Shown here: positions 18,401 through 26,606 of the stretch, piece by piece
Layout of the letters: every line of letters begins with the position of its first letter
How positions within the stretch are numbered: position 1 is the stretch's first letter
NCBI RefSeq assembly: GCF_006227205.1
Contig: NZ_VCNG01000022.1
Coordinates: forward strand, 35,297-99,296
From: Pseudomonas sp. ICMP22404
Lineage (GTDB): Bacteria; Pseudomonadota; Gammaproteobacteria; Pseudomonadales; Pseudomonadaceae
Length of the DNA stretch: 64,000 bases
Direction: 5' to 3'
Position numbers and translations under genes: made by a program
Notes under the pieces: model-generated
Database searches by the model: none
The model's input: only the letters and a program-made list of their open reading frames with translations
Told to the model about the DNA's origin: nothing

Positions 18401-20958
18401 GCCCCGATGCACTCGTACTCCTCACGGACCTGGGCGTCGCTCGGATGGGCAGACCACTCGATGCCCACATGTCGCAGGTAGGCCAGGCAGACCGCAACCG
18501 CGCCGTCACTGCGATCCAGCAGCAGGTAGACATCCATCAGCAGGCAAGCGACGCTGGCCCGCTCGATCACCGTAGTGGCGCGATCCGCCAGGGCGGTCAG
18601 GCACGCGTCCGCGACCTCCAGCCGTCCAGTCAGCAGCTCGCACTCGGCCCGGCTCAACGCCAATGCGAACATCAGCCCATGACGACGAGTCCAGCACTCC
18701 TCGTCCAGCAACTGCATCCCGGTACTGAAATAATTAAGCGCCGATGAATAGGCGGTCGACGCCTTGGCCCGCTGACCGGCAATCAGGTTGAATTGCGCCA
18801 GTTGCTCGCGCTCACCCTGATCGGTGATCAGCGCGGCGCCGCGGTTGAGCTGGCCGACGATTTCGAAGATCGCCTCATCCCGCTCTTGTTCGGACGTCTG
18901 AGCGGCAAGCAGACGTCCAATGCGCAGGTGGGCCTCGGCACGTGCGTCCTTGGCAATCAGCGAATAGGCCGCTTCATGGATGCGGTCATGAACAAACCGA
19001 TAGGCGCCGTCCAATCGTTCGACCAGTTCCTGGCGAATCGCCTCCCACAACACGGCCCTGAGTGTCTTCTCGGGGATGCCCAGGGCGGTCGAAAGCGTCT
19101 TGAAGCCGGCCACGTTGCCCAGGCACGCCAGTTGCTGCAGCGCCAACTGGGTGTCCTCCGGCAGACGGACCAGCTTGCCGACCATCAGGTCGACGATATT
19201 GTCGGTATAACCTTTGGCATGGATACGATCCGGGTCCCACCACCATTGCCGCGCCTCATGGTCATAGGTCAGTAGATGTTCCTCGGCCAGCGCGTGCAGG
19301 AACTGGATCACGAAGAATGGATTGCCGGCGGTTTTATCCAGCACCAGTTGCGCCAAGGGCTCGATACGTGAGGGTTCGTCCTGCAGCGCCTCGGTGATCA
19401 ACTGCTCGACATGCGCCTTGGCCAACGGCGTCAACGTGATCTCACTGACCTTGCCACCGGCGCTGCGAATGGCCTGGAGCTTGGCGGTCAGCGGGTGCGC
19501 GGCATCCACTTCGTTGCTGCGGTAGGCACCGACGAGCATCAGGTGTCGCACATCGGAGCTGGTCAGCAAGTCCTCCAACAGGTCGAGGGTCGCCGCGTCG
19601 AGCCATTGCAAATCATCGAGAAACAACGCGAGTGGATGGTCTTCGCGGGCGAACACCCCGATAAAGCGCCGGAACACCAGCAGGAAACGGCGTTGCTCCT
19701 GTTGCGGATCAAGGGTCGTGACCGGTGGCGGCTCGCCGATGATCAGTTTGAGTTCGGGAATCAGGTCGGTCATGAGACGCGCGTTCGCGTCCAGTGCCTC
19801 CTGCAAGGCGTCACGCCACGTCGCCAGTTCCGCGTCACGCTTGCCCAGCAGTGTACGCACCAGGCTCTGGAATGCCTGTACCAGCGTCGAGTAGGGAATA
19901 TCGCGCCGGTACTGATCGAACTTGCCACTGGCAAAGAGCCCTCGAGGCGGCACCAGCGCCTTGTGCAGTTCATTGACCACCGAGGACTTGCCGATGCCCG
20001 AGTAACCGGTGACCAGCACCAGTTCCGGTGAGCTGCTGTTGACGATCCGCGAGAACGCGGCAATCAGGGTGTCGACCTCTTGTTCACGGCCATAGAGCTT
20101 CTCGGGAATCAGCAGCCGATCCGACGCGCCGTGCTCGCCCAGCGCAAAGGCATTGATGCGGCCCAGTTGCTGCCAGTCCGCCAGGCATCGGCGCAAGTCG
20201 TGCTCGACGCTGGCAGCCGTCTGGTAACGCTCCTCGGCGGTCTTGGCGAGCAGCTTCATGACGATCTGGGAAAGCATCTCCGGAACGGTTGCGACCCGTT
20301 CGCTGGGGGCCAGGGTTTTCCTGGCAATATGGCAGTGCACCCACTCGATCGGGTCGGACGCGGTGAACGGCAGCGAGCCGGTCAACATCTGATAGAGGGT
20401 GACGCCGAAGGAATAAAGGTCGCTGCGCGAATCGATCGAGCGATTCATTCGACCGGTCTGTTCGGGGGCCATGTAGGCGAGCGTACCAGCCAAGGTCTCG
20501 GGCGCCTGTCGTTCCCTGGGCAAGCGCGAGGCAAGGCCGAATCCGGTGAGCCGGGCCTGGCCGTCGGTGCAGTTCACCAGAATATGGCTGGGCTTGATGT
20601 CCTTATGGACGAGGCCCTGTTGATGCAGCTTGCCCAGGGCCACGGTAATGCCCACGGCCAATCGCAGGAACGTGGCAATCTCCATGGGCGCGATCAACAG
20701 TTGCATGAGCGGTACGCCGCCCGGGTCCTCGAGCACCAGCTGCATCTGGGCGCCTTCGCGCAGCATCTCCAGCGGGCGCACCGACCAGGTGCTCTCCAGC
20801 TCATCCTTCAGGCCAAATTCATGGGCGAGACGGCCCAGGCAGCCAGGGGGAGGTTGTTCCCCCGCAGGCCGGGCAACCAGTACCGAATACGTGCCGTCTG
20901 CGCCCGAACGCAGTTGCCGACAGAAGGTACGCTCACCATCGTCCCATAATATTTGCAT
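15487..20958 (-). CDS. Trifunctional Ser/Thr kinase - ATPase - GAF/PAS sensor histidine kinase
   Basis: The 1,823-residue product has, in order: a Ser/Thr-kinase-like domain (about 1-265; catalytic-loop H-K-D-I-K-P near 118-123, A-P-E-Q near 165); a large AAA/STAND-type ATPase with Walker A G-Y-S-G-I-G-K-S-S (318-326) and L-F-L-D-D-L-Q-W Walker B; a long helical, TPR-like middle; a GAF domain; a PAS domain; and a histidine kinase core with H-box A-H-E-V-N-Q-P (His ~1609), N-box L-I-M-N-A-L-E-A and G-box D-T-G-P-G-F. The kinase DFG motif reads G-F-G, losing the Mg-binding Asp. I chose the ATG at 20958 (GGA 7 bases upstream); ATG 20970 and GTG 20976 are alternatives. Two FixJ/CheY-like genes flank it as probable phosphotransfer partners. 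Confidence 0.9.
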   Translation of the reverse strand: MQILWDDGERTFCRQLRSGADGTYSVLVARPAGEQPPPGCLGRLAHEFGLKDELESTWSVRPLEMLREGAQMQLVLEDPGGVPLMQLLIAPMEIATFLRLAVGITVALGKLHQQGLVHKDIKPSHILVNCTDGQARLTGFGLASRLPRERQAPETLAGTLAYMAPEQTGRMNRSIDSRSDLYSFGVTLYQMLTGSLPFTASDPIEWVHCHIARKTLAPSERVATVPEMLSQIVMKLLAKTAEERYQTAASVEHDLRRCLADWQQLGRINAFALGEHGASDRLLIPEKLYGREQEVDTLIAAFSRIVNSSSPELVLVTGYSGIGKSSVVNELHKALVPPRGLFASGKFDQYRRDIPYSTLVQAFQSLVRTLLGKRDAELATWRDALQEALDANARLMTDLIPELKLIIGEPPPVTTLDPQQEQRRFLLVFRRFIGVFAREDHPLALFLDDLQWLDAATLDLLEDLLTSSDVRHLMLVGAYRSNEVDAAHPLTAKLQAIRSAGGKVSEITLTPLAKAHVEQLITEALQDEPSRIEPLAQLVLDKTAGNPFFVIQFLHALAEEHLLTYDHEARQWWWDPDRIHAKGYTDNIVDLMVGKLVRLPEDTQLALQQLACLGNVAGFKTLSTALGIPEKTLRAVLWEAIRQELVERLDGAYRFVHDRIHEAAYSLIAKDARAEAHLRIGRLLAAQTSEQERDEAIFEIVGQLNRGAALITDQGEREQLAQFNLIAGQRAKASTAYSSALNYFSTGMQLLDEECWTRRHGLMFALALSRAECELLTGRLEVADACLTALADRATTVIERASVACLLMDVYLLLDRSDGAVAVCLAYLRHVGIEWSAHPSDAQVREEYECIGALLGERVIEDLIDLPLMEDPTSLMTLNALGKLFAPALQSDGNLADLLICKAVNLSLERGNCDASCVLYANFFRVAGRRFGDYQMGFRFGQLGCALVERRGLTRFEASTYLCFSCFAVRWMRPVGECRDLLRRSFAAANRIGDLPYGAYAGNNLVADLLFAGEPLHDVQGESERGLAYARKVGFGLVTDFIVTQLTLIRVLRGETTAFGRLDDGELNESATEAHLSSNPDLVLAECLYWVRKLQARYLADDAEAAVEAAGKAHQLLWVCQAFFEEAEYHFYSALARAARCDSVSVDEQTQHLIAMAVDHQWLEAWARQCPENFASRAALVGAEIARVEGRVIEAERLYEQALQTAQASGFIHIEALANELASRFYRARGLGKIARVYLQDARYGYLRWGADGKVRQLEAKYPSLRAEEPAPGPTTTMATLVEHLDLATVLKVSQAVSGEIVLEKLIDMIMATAIEQAGAERGLLVLWQDGEQRIAAQVTAGGATTQLRNAPVSAASLPESVLYHVLRTRESVVLDDALVEAPFATDPYIRQQRARSILCLPLTNQAKLVGALYLENNLAAHVFSPGRIAVLKLVASQAAVSLENARLYREVAEREAKIRRLVDANIIGILVWHADGHIIEANDAFLRMLGYERTDLAAGGLRWRDLTVPEFRELSDRSLAQALLTGHTRPYEKEYFRKDGSRLPVIVGLALFEAGSNEGVAFVVDLTERRQAEEKIRESERRYREVQAELAHANRVATMGQLVASIAHEVNQPIAAAILNANAALRWLNAEPPEIEEVRPVLERLILDANRAADVLGRIRGHIRKAPPQKGPVDINAAIEEMIEFTRGQIIKSGASIQTQLMDGLPLIEGDRVELQQVLLNLIMNALEAMGSVSAGERRLGICATLVEADCVLVSVSDTGPGFASQSTDLVFTSFYTTKPAGLGLGLSICRSIIEAHGGCLSAVANPPRGATVQFTLPIARP

Positions 20959-21151
20959 GTTGTTTTCCATCGGCACGGAACAGTGAATCGTTGGTTATCC
21001 GGGCTGCTGCAAGCTGTCGGCGGGAACGGAACGAGTCGTGTCACCAGCCTGTAGATTAACGTCCCGCGAAAGCCCTTCACAGCGATTTCCGTTGAGCCGC
21101 ATTGGGCCGGTTCATCGAGCAGAACGAAACGACCCTTTGGTCTTAACAGGT

Positions 21152-21164
21152 TATACGTAGGTAT
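21152..21164. promoter_or_regulatory. Candidate regulator motif between hybrid kinase and receiver gene
   Basis: TATACGTAGGTAT, whose reverse complement is ATACCTACGTATA, lies 66 bases before the receiver gene and ~195 bases before the divergent hybrid kinase gene. It matches 12 of 13 positions of the site at 21632-21644 in the opposite orientation. Confidence 0.45.
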
Positions 21165-21229
21165 ACTTCTGTGCCCTGCGAGACCGCGTATCGTGTGATT
21201 CACGACAGGCGCTGTCACGAGCGACCCTT

Positions 21230-21619
21230 ATGGACGATACCCAGATACGCAGCAGGCAAACCATTGCAGTCGTCGATGATGACGAAGCCGTTCGGGCAGC
21301 CCTCAAAAGCCTGTTGCGCTCCAGCGGCTACGACGTCCGCACCTATGGCAGCGCCCTGGACTTTCTCGACGCCGCTGGCCCCGCCGGGACGAACTGCCTG
21401 GTGTCCGATATCCAGATGCCGGGCATGAGTGGCGTGGAGCTGCACGAGCGACTCGGCGCGATGGGTTTCAGGATACCCACCATTTTCATCACCGCCTACC
21501 CCGGAAAAGCCTCCCATCTGGCGGCTAACGCCCCCGGGCTGGTTGCCTGCCTGCCCAAACCATGTGAAGCCGACCGGCTGCTGGCGTGTATCGAAACCGC
21601 CCTCGCCCAACGGCACTGA
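21230..21619 (+). CDS. Receiver-only response regulator (FixJ-type receiver, no output domain)
   Basis: The 129-residue product consists of one receiver domain: acidic pocket V-V-D-D-D (residues 14-18), phospho-acceptor Asp60 in V-S-D-I-Q-M-P-G, F-I-T-A-Y, and Lys in L-P-K-P. No DNA-binding or enzymatic domain follows. Such proteins act as phosphate sinks, phosphotransfer intermediates or protein-interaction outputs. It is divergent from the hybrid kinase and upstream of the efflux operon, so it most likely receives phosphate from that kinase. The ATG at 21230 lacks a strong SD. Confidence 0.88.
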   Translation: MDDTQIRSRQTIAVVDDDEAVRAALKSLLRSSGYDVRTYGSALDFLDAAGPAGTNCLVSDIQMPGMSGVELHERLGAMGFRIPTIFITAYPGKASHLAANAPGLVACLPKPCEADRLLACIETALAQRH

Positions 21620-21631
21620 TCCCCCCCGCTC

Positions 21632-21644
21632 ATACCTTCGTATA
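21632..21644. promoter_or_regulatory. Candidate regulator motif upstream of the efflux operon
   Basis: ATACCTTCGTATA lies about 119 bases before the first efflux gene and differs at one position from the reverse complement of the site at 21152-21164. A related half (GACGTATGG) follows at about 21658-21666. Confidence 0.45.
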
Positions 21645-21762
21645 GTCCGCCACCACTGACGTATGGTTTTTCTGAACCGATGTAGAAGTGCGCCCGCAAG
21701 CGGCCCTCAATAGCATGGGCTCACGGCGGGCAACGCGCCCGTGAATCCTGCGGGGACTGGTC

Positions 21763-23232
21763 ATGTCGGTATTTTTCGAGTCACCCCAACGTATCCTGGG
21801 ACGCTTCAGAATTGGCTTTATAGCCGTGGGAGCAATGACCCTGGCGGGCTGCATGGTCGGTCCCGACTTCATGAAACCCGGCAACAATCTCGACGCCCTG
21901 CAACTCACGCCCCGGCCCGAGCATGCCAACACCACCTCCATGTCCAGCGCCGCCGTTCCATCCCAATGGTGGCGCCTGTTCAACGACGCGGTCCTCACCC
22001 AACTGCAATCACGAGCCCAGGCCGGCAACCTCGATCTGCAGATGGCCTCCGAGCGCATAGAACAGAGCCGCGCGCAATTGGGCATCACCGCATCGCAGTT
22101 GCAACCCAACGTGGGCGCCTACGCCAGCTACACCCGCGAGGCCAACAGCGAAAACGGCAAGTTCGCCGCCCTGGGAGCGCCTACCGACGCCACCAATTTC
22201 TGGCAGCTGGGCTTCGACGCCAGTTGGGAAATCGATCTATGGGGCCGGGCCCGACGTGCCCGTGAAGGCGCTGCGGCTGCCCTGGAAGCCAGCGTGTATG
22301 ACCGCGAAGCCGCCCGCGTGGCCTTGTCCGCCGAAGTGGCCCGCACCTATCTGCAGTTGCGTGGAACCCAGGCGCAGTTGGACATCGCTCGGCAAAACCT
22401 CGCTGTCGCCGAACGGACCCTGGGCCTGGCTGAAAGTCGCGAACGCAATGGCGTCGCCACCCACTTCGAAACCGCGACCGCTCGCGCGCAACTGGCGACG
22501 ATCAAGGCCCTGCTGCCCGAGCTGAGCCAACGTCGCAACGCCCAGATGAATGCACTGGCGTTACTGCTGGGCGAGCAACCCCGCACGCTCGACGCCCAGT
22601 TGGGCCCGGCGATGCCCTTGCCTTCGCTTCCCACCCGCATACCGGTCGGCGTTTCTTCCGAGCTGGCCCGCCGGCGCCCCGACATTCTGCGCGCCGAAGC
22701 ACGGCTGCATGCCGCGACCGCGGCCATCGGCGTTGCCAAGGCTGATTTCTACCCGCGTATCGGCCTCAAGGGACGCATCGGCGTGGAAGCCTTCGACAGC
22801 GGCGACCTCAGCAGTTGGGATTCACGCACCTTCTCCATCGGCCCGACAGTTTACCTGCCGATCTTCCAGGGTGGTCGACTGACCCAGCGCCTGACGCTGA
22901 ATGAATCACGGCAAAAAAGCGCTGCCCTCGCCTACCGCAAAACGGTGCTGCGGGCCTGGCATGAAGTGGACAATGCCCTGGATGCCTGGGCCGCCCAACA
23001 GCGCCAGCACGACGAACTGCAGATGTCCTTCGAGCAGAACCGGCAGGCACTGCATGCGGCTGAGCGTGGCTACCAGCAAGGCGCCGCCGACTATCTGAGC
23101 GTGTTAACCGCACAACTCAACGTGCTCGCCAGCCAGACCCGCCTCAACGCCAGCACGACCGACGCCACCCTCACCGTGGTCAATCTCTACAAATCCCTGG
23201 GCGGTGGCTGGGATCCGGAAGGTGATCAATGA
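21763..23232 (+). CDS. NodT/OprM-family outer-membrane factor lipoprotein of efflux pump
   Basis: The 489-residue product has a lipoprotein signal with lipobox L-A-G-C (Cys30) followed by M-V-G-P-D-F. Two OEP repeats contain the family motifs Q-W-W-R-L-F-N-D, S-W-E-I-D-L-W-G-R, R-R-P-D-I-L-R-A-E, and G-A-A-D-Y-L-S-V-L-T-A-Q. These are diagnostic of NodT-type outer-membrane factors that pair with RND or MFS pumps. It forms the exit channel of the tripartite pump encoded by the next two genes. The stop overlaps the MFS start as ATGA, so translation is coupled. The start at 21763 is preceded by GGGGAC. Confidence 0.92.
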   Translation: MSVFFESPQRILGRFRIGFIAVGAMTLAGCMVGPDFMKPGNNLDALQLTPRPEHANTTSMSSAAVPSQWWRLFNDAVLTQLQSRAQAGNLDLQMASERIEQSRAQLGITASQLQPNVGAYASYTREANSENGKFAALGAPTDATNFWQLGFDASWEIDLWGRARRAREGAAAALEASVYDREAARVALSAEVARTYLQLRGTQAQLDIARQNLAVAERTLGLAESRERNGVATHFETATARAQLATIKALLPELSQRRNAQMNALALLLGEQPRTLDAQLGPAMPLPSLPTRIPVGVSSELARRRPDILRAEARLHAATAAIGVAKADFYPRIGLKGRIGVEAFDSGDLSSWDSRTFSIGPTVYLPIFQGGRLTQRLTLNESRQKSAALAYRKTVLRAWHEVDNALDAWAAQQRQHDELQMSFEQNRQALHAAERGYQQGAADYLSVLTAQLNVLASQTRLNASTTDATLTVVNLYKSLGGGWDPEGDQ

Positions 23233-24782
23233 ACGTCGCCGCCATATCGCCGGTCGCCGCAGCGGCTGGCGCAGCGCCCGGGGTCCAATCCTCCATCCGG
23301 CCGTTGGTGGGGCTCGTCGGTATTTTCCTCGCGGCCATGATGGCCGGGTTGAACACCCGGGTCGGCGCCCTGGCGCTGGCGGATGTCAGGGGTGCGCTGG
23401 GCCTGGGCTTCGACGACGGCTCCTGGCTGACCACGGCCTACAGCGCCGGAGAACTGATCGCCATGCCCTTTTCGGCCTGGTTCGCTCTGACCTTGTCGCT
23501 GCGACGCTTCGAACTGTGGATGCTCGCCACTTGCACCCTGCTCGCCTTGCTCCTGCCGTTCATTCACAACCTGGAGCTGTTGCTGGCCCTGCGTTTTGCC
23601 CAAGGCATCGCCAGCGGCACGACGATCCCCTTGCTGATGATGGCGGCCCTGAAGTTCCTGCCACCGGCCATACGGCTGTACGGTTTGGCACTGTACGCGA
23701 TGACCGCGACCTTCGCGCCCAACCTGTCCATCTGGCTGGCTGGAAGCTGGACGGATGGATTGCACGACTGGCGCTGGGTGTATTGGCAGATCATTCCCCT
23801 GGCGCTCGTCGCCGCTGGTTTGATCGCCTGGGGACTGCCTCGGGAACCCGTCCAGACCTCGCGTTTTCGCCAGGCCAACTGGTCCGGCATGGCCTGCGGC
23901 GTACCGGCGCTGGGCCTGATCACCGTCGCGCTGGACCAGGGCGTGCGACTGGACTGGTTTCAGTCGCCGTTGATCACCGCATCCCTGCTCATGGGCCTGA
24001 CCTTGATGGCGGTCTACTTGTTGACCGAATGGTATCACCCCTCGCCGTTCATCAAGTTGCAGATCCTCGGGCGCCGCAACCTGGGCCTGGGCTGCATCCT
24101 GTTTCTGTCGTTGCTGGTGGTGCTGATGTCCAGCTCATTGTTACCGGCCAGTTATCTCGGCCCGCTGCAAAACTATCGTCCACTGCAAATGGCATCGATT
24201 GGGCTGATCGTCGCGCTGCCGCAGCTGGTACTGGGGCCTATTGTGGCGCTGTTGCTGTACCGCAAGTGGGTCGATGCGCGCATCGTGTTTGCCTCGGGTT
24301 TGTTGCTGATCGCCCTGGCGTGCCTGTGCGGCGCACAACTGACGGCCGACTGGCACCGCGACCAGTTCGTCCTGGCGCAAACGCTGCAGGCCTTCGGACA
24401 ACCGATGGCGGTGGTGTCGATGCTGTTCCTGATCACCAGCGTGGTGCAGCCCCCCGAAGGGCCTTATGTGTCCGGCACCATCAACACGTTGCGGGCCTTT
24501 GGTTCACTGTTCGGCGCGGCGGTCATCGGCCAGCTCATGACCGTGCGTGGTCGCTTCCATGGGGACATGCTGCTGGATCAAGCGGCCCTGGCCGGCAACG
24601 CCCTTGTCGTGCCAGAGCCGTCATCGCTGATGGGCATCGTCAGCCAGCAGTCGCTGGTGCTGTCCATCGCCGATGCCTATCGCGTGCTGGGCCTGCTGGC
24701 GCTGCTGATGATTCCCCTGGTGCTGCGGCTGGCCTACATCCCGGCGCCTGTCTTGACGCCTCATTCTCCCTCACACGGGTAA
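23229..24782 (+). CDS. MFS drug transporter, DHA2 (EmrB-like) family
   Basis: The 517-residue product has about 14 predicted membrane segments, the number expected for DHA2 proton antiporters. Characteristic features are a motif-C-like region, the D-D-G-S-W-L-T-T-A-Y-S segment in the first helices and W-R-W-V-Y-W-Q at the end of helix 6. It probably exports drugs or aromatic compounds to the adjacent membrane fusion protein and NodT channel. The ATG overlaps the stop of the upstream gene. A competing longer frame over the same DNA gives Arg/Gly/Ala-rich, non-membrane protein and is a shadow. The HlyD gene follows 6 bases later. Confidence 0.92.
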   Translation: MNVAAISPVAAAAGAAPGVQSSIRPLVGLVGIFLAAMMAGLNTRVGALALADVRGALGLGFDDGSWLTTAYSAGELIAMPFSAWFALTLSLRRFELWMLATCTLLALLLPFIHNLELLLALRFAQGIASGTTIPLLMMAALKFLPPAIRLYGLALYAMTATFAPNLSIWLAGSWTDGLHDWRWVYWQIIPLALVAAGLIAWGLPREPVQTSRFRQANWSGMACGVPALGLITVALDQGVRLDWFQSPLITASLLMGLTLMAVYLLTEWYHPSPFIKLQILGRRNLGLGCILFLSLLVVLMSSSLLPASYLGPLQNYRPLQMASIGLIVALPQLVLGPIVALLLYRKWVDARIVFASGLLLIALACLCGAQLTADWHRDQFVLAQTLQAFGQPMAVVSMLFLITSVVQPPEGPYVSGTINTLRAFGSLFGAAVIGQLMTVRGRFHGDMLLDQAALAGNALVVPEPSSLMGIVSQQSLVLSIADAYRVLGLLALLMIPLVLRLAYIPAPVLTPHSPSHG

Positions 24783-24788
24783 CTCATC

Positions 24789-25823
24789 ATGGCCTTACCG
24801 AAGAAAGCCCGGATCCTCAGTGCTGCGCTGCTGCTCACCGTGGCCATCGGCAGCGTGTTCTATCTCAATCGCTCCGAGTCCAGCGCCTCGACCCAATCGA
24901 CGGACGATGCCTATGTCCTCGCCGATTTCACCACGGTGGCGCCGCAGGTATCGGGGACGGTTGAAAGGGTGTTGGTCGAAGACAACCAGCCGGTCAAGAA
25001 AGGAGATCTGTTGGCGGTCATCGACGACCGGGATTTCGTCGCCTCCGTGATCGTGGCAAAGGCCCAGGTCGCCAGCGCCCAAGCTGGTATCGCCAACCTG
25101 GAAGCACGCCTGATCCAGCAGCAAACCGTCATACGCCAGGCCCAGGCCGCAGTCGCCGCGGACGACGCCGCGCTCAAGCTGGCCAAGGTCAACCACGCTC
25201 GCTATCGCAACCTGGCGGCCGACGGTTCGGGCACCGTGCAGGCCCAGCAGCAAGCAGAAGCGCAATTGAGCGTACAACAGGCGGGACTGGAGAAAAGCCA
25301 GGCGGGTCTGCAGGCGGCCCGGCAGCAGGTGGACGTCCTCAAGGCCGACCTGGAACAAGCCAGGGCCACCCTCGCCCACGCCCAAGCCGCGCAAGCCATC
25401 GCCGAACTGAAGTTGTCCTATACCCGCATCACCGCGCCGATCAATGGCACGGTCGGGGAAAAATCCGTGCGTATCGGCGCATTCGTCAATGCCGGTAAAC
25501 CCTTGCTCGCGATTGTCCCGCTCGATGCCGTCTACATCACCGCCAACTTCCGGGAGACGCAACTGGCCCGTGTGCAAACCGGCCAAGCCGTGGACATCGA
25601 AGTGGATGCCCTGCCCGGCGAAACGCTGACAGGAACCGTACAAAGCCTGGGACCTGCCAGCGGCGTCAGCTACTCCGCCATCGCCCCCCATAACGCCACG
25701 GGCAACTTCACGAAGATCGTCCAACGCTTGCCCGTGCGCATCCGCATCGAACCCGACCAACCGGCGACGGCGAAACTGCGGGTGGGGATGTCCGTTACGC
25801 CGCACATTCGTATCCATGGATGA
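24789..25823 (+). CDS. HlyD/EmrA-family membrane fusion protein of efflux pump
   Basis: The 344-residue product has one N-terminal membrane segment (about 10-26). Then come T-D-D-A-Y-V (the EmrA hallmark), a biotinyl-lipoyl half motif with V-E-D-N-Q-P-V-K-K-G-D, a coiled-coil hairpin (about 85-210) rich in Gln and Ala, the second half motif A-P-I-N-G-T-V-G, and a beta barrel with A-N-F-R-E-T-Q. It links the MFS pump and the NodT channel. It is the third and last gene of the operon; the next bases are the REPIN array. Confidence 0.93.
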   Translation: MALPKKARILSAALLLTVAIGSVFYLNRSESSASTQSTDDAYVLADFTTVAPQVSGTVERVLVEDNQPVKKGDLLAVIDDRDFVASVIVAKAQVASAQAGIANLEARLIQQQTVIRQAQAAVAADDAALKLAKVNHARYRNLAADGSGTVQAQQQAEAQLSVQQAGLEKSQAGLQAARQQVDVLKADLEQARATLAHAQAAQAIAELKLSYTRITAPINGTVGEKSVRIGAFVNAGKPLLAIVPLDAVYITANFRETQLARVQTGQAVDIEVDALPGETLTGTVQSLGPASGVSYSAIAPHNATGNFTKIVQRLPVRIRIEPDQPATAKLRVGMSVTPHIRIHG

Positions 25824-25871
25824 CCACATCGACGTGACGTCGCACACAACCCCCACAAACACCGCCGATCC

Positions 25872-26438
25872 ACTGTGGGAGCGAGCCTGCTCGCGATAGC
25901 GTCGGGTCAGCCTACTTCCATGTTGAATCTGCCACCGCTTTCGTGGGCAAGCCCACTCCCACAGGGTCCGGTGTCGGGCACATACCCCGCATACACCACA
26001 CATCCACTGTGGGAGCGGGCTTGCTCGCGAAGGCGGCGGGTCAGCCTGCATCCAGGTTGAATGGGCCACCGCTATCGCGGGCAAGCCAGGCTCCCACAGG
26101 GTCCGGGGTGGTACACAAATCCTGCATCCACCGAAAACCCACTGTGGGAGCGGGCTTGCTCGCGAGGGCGTCGGACCTGCCTGCTTCCATGTTGATTGGG
26201 CCACCGCTATCGCGAGCAGGCTCGCTCCCACAGGGTCCGGGGTGGTACACAAATCCTGCATCCACCGAAAACCCACTGTGGGAGCGGGCTTGCTCGCGAA
26301 GACGTCGGACCTGCCTGCTTCCATGTTGATTGGGCCACCGCTATCGCGGGCAAGCCAGGCTCCCACTGGGTCCGGGGTGGTACACAAATCCTGCATCCAC
26401 CGAAAACCCACTGTGGGAGCGAGCCTGCTCGCGATGGC
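25872..26438. repeat. Large tandem REPIN array, ~134-bp period
   Basis: Nine alternating REP units lie between the efflux operon and sfnR. Forward units start at about 25876, 26009, 26144, 26278 and 26413 (intervals 133, 135, 134, 135), with inverted units between them. Adjacent units at about 26100-26233 and 26234-26367 are nearly identical, including the non-REP spacers (for example CATCCACCGAAAACCCACTG). That indicates tandem duplication. Long frames crossing it are artefacts of the repeat. Confidence 0.92.
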
Positions 26439-26460
26439 GTCGGGTCAGCCTGCATCGGGT

Positions 26461-26606
26461 TCAATGAAGGCTAAGCCTTAAGCAAATAACAAAAAATTAT
26501 TTATTTAACATTTTTTAGATCATTTAGATTCCCCCTAAGTCTTTGACCAACATGGTGTGTGAGTCCCGGCACTCCGATCTGCGATCTCATTAACGAGTCA
26601 CCGTCC
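26461..26606 (+). promoter_or_regulatory. AT-rich leader of sfnR
   Basis: About 146 bases separate the REPIN array from sfnR. The first 70 are strikingly AT-rich (26480-26530), unlike the surrounding DNA, as expected for a promoter region. In P. putida the sfn regulator is itself under sulfur control by the LysR-type CysB. I see no unambiguous sigma-70 box. Confidence 0.35.

Noticed and set aside
23204..24964. 586-codon plus-strand frame overlapping the MFS gene
   Set aside because: It is Gly/Arg/Ala-rich and not membrane-like, whereas the alternative frame gives a typical DHA2 transporter starting in ATGA overlap with the previous gene.
24795..26411. 538-codon minus-strand frame across the HlyD gene and REP array
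   Set aside because: Its first part is translated REP repeats and the remainder is antisense to the EmrA-like gene.
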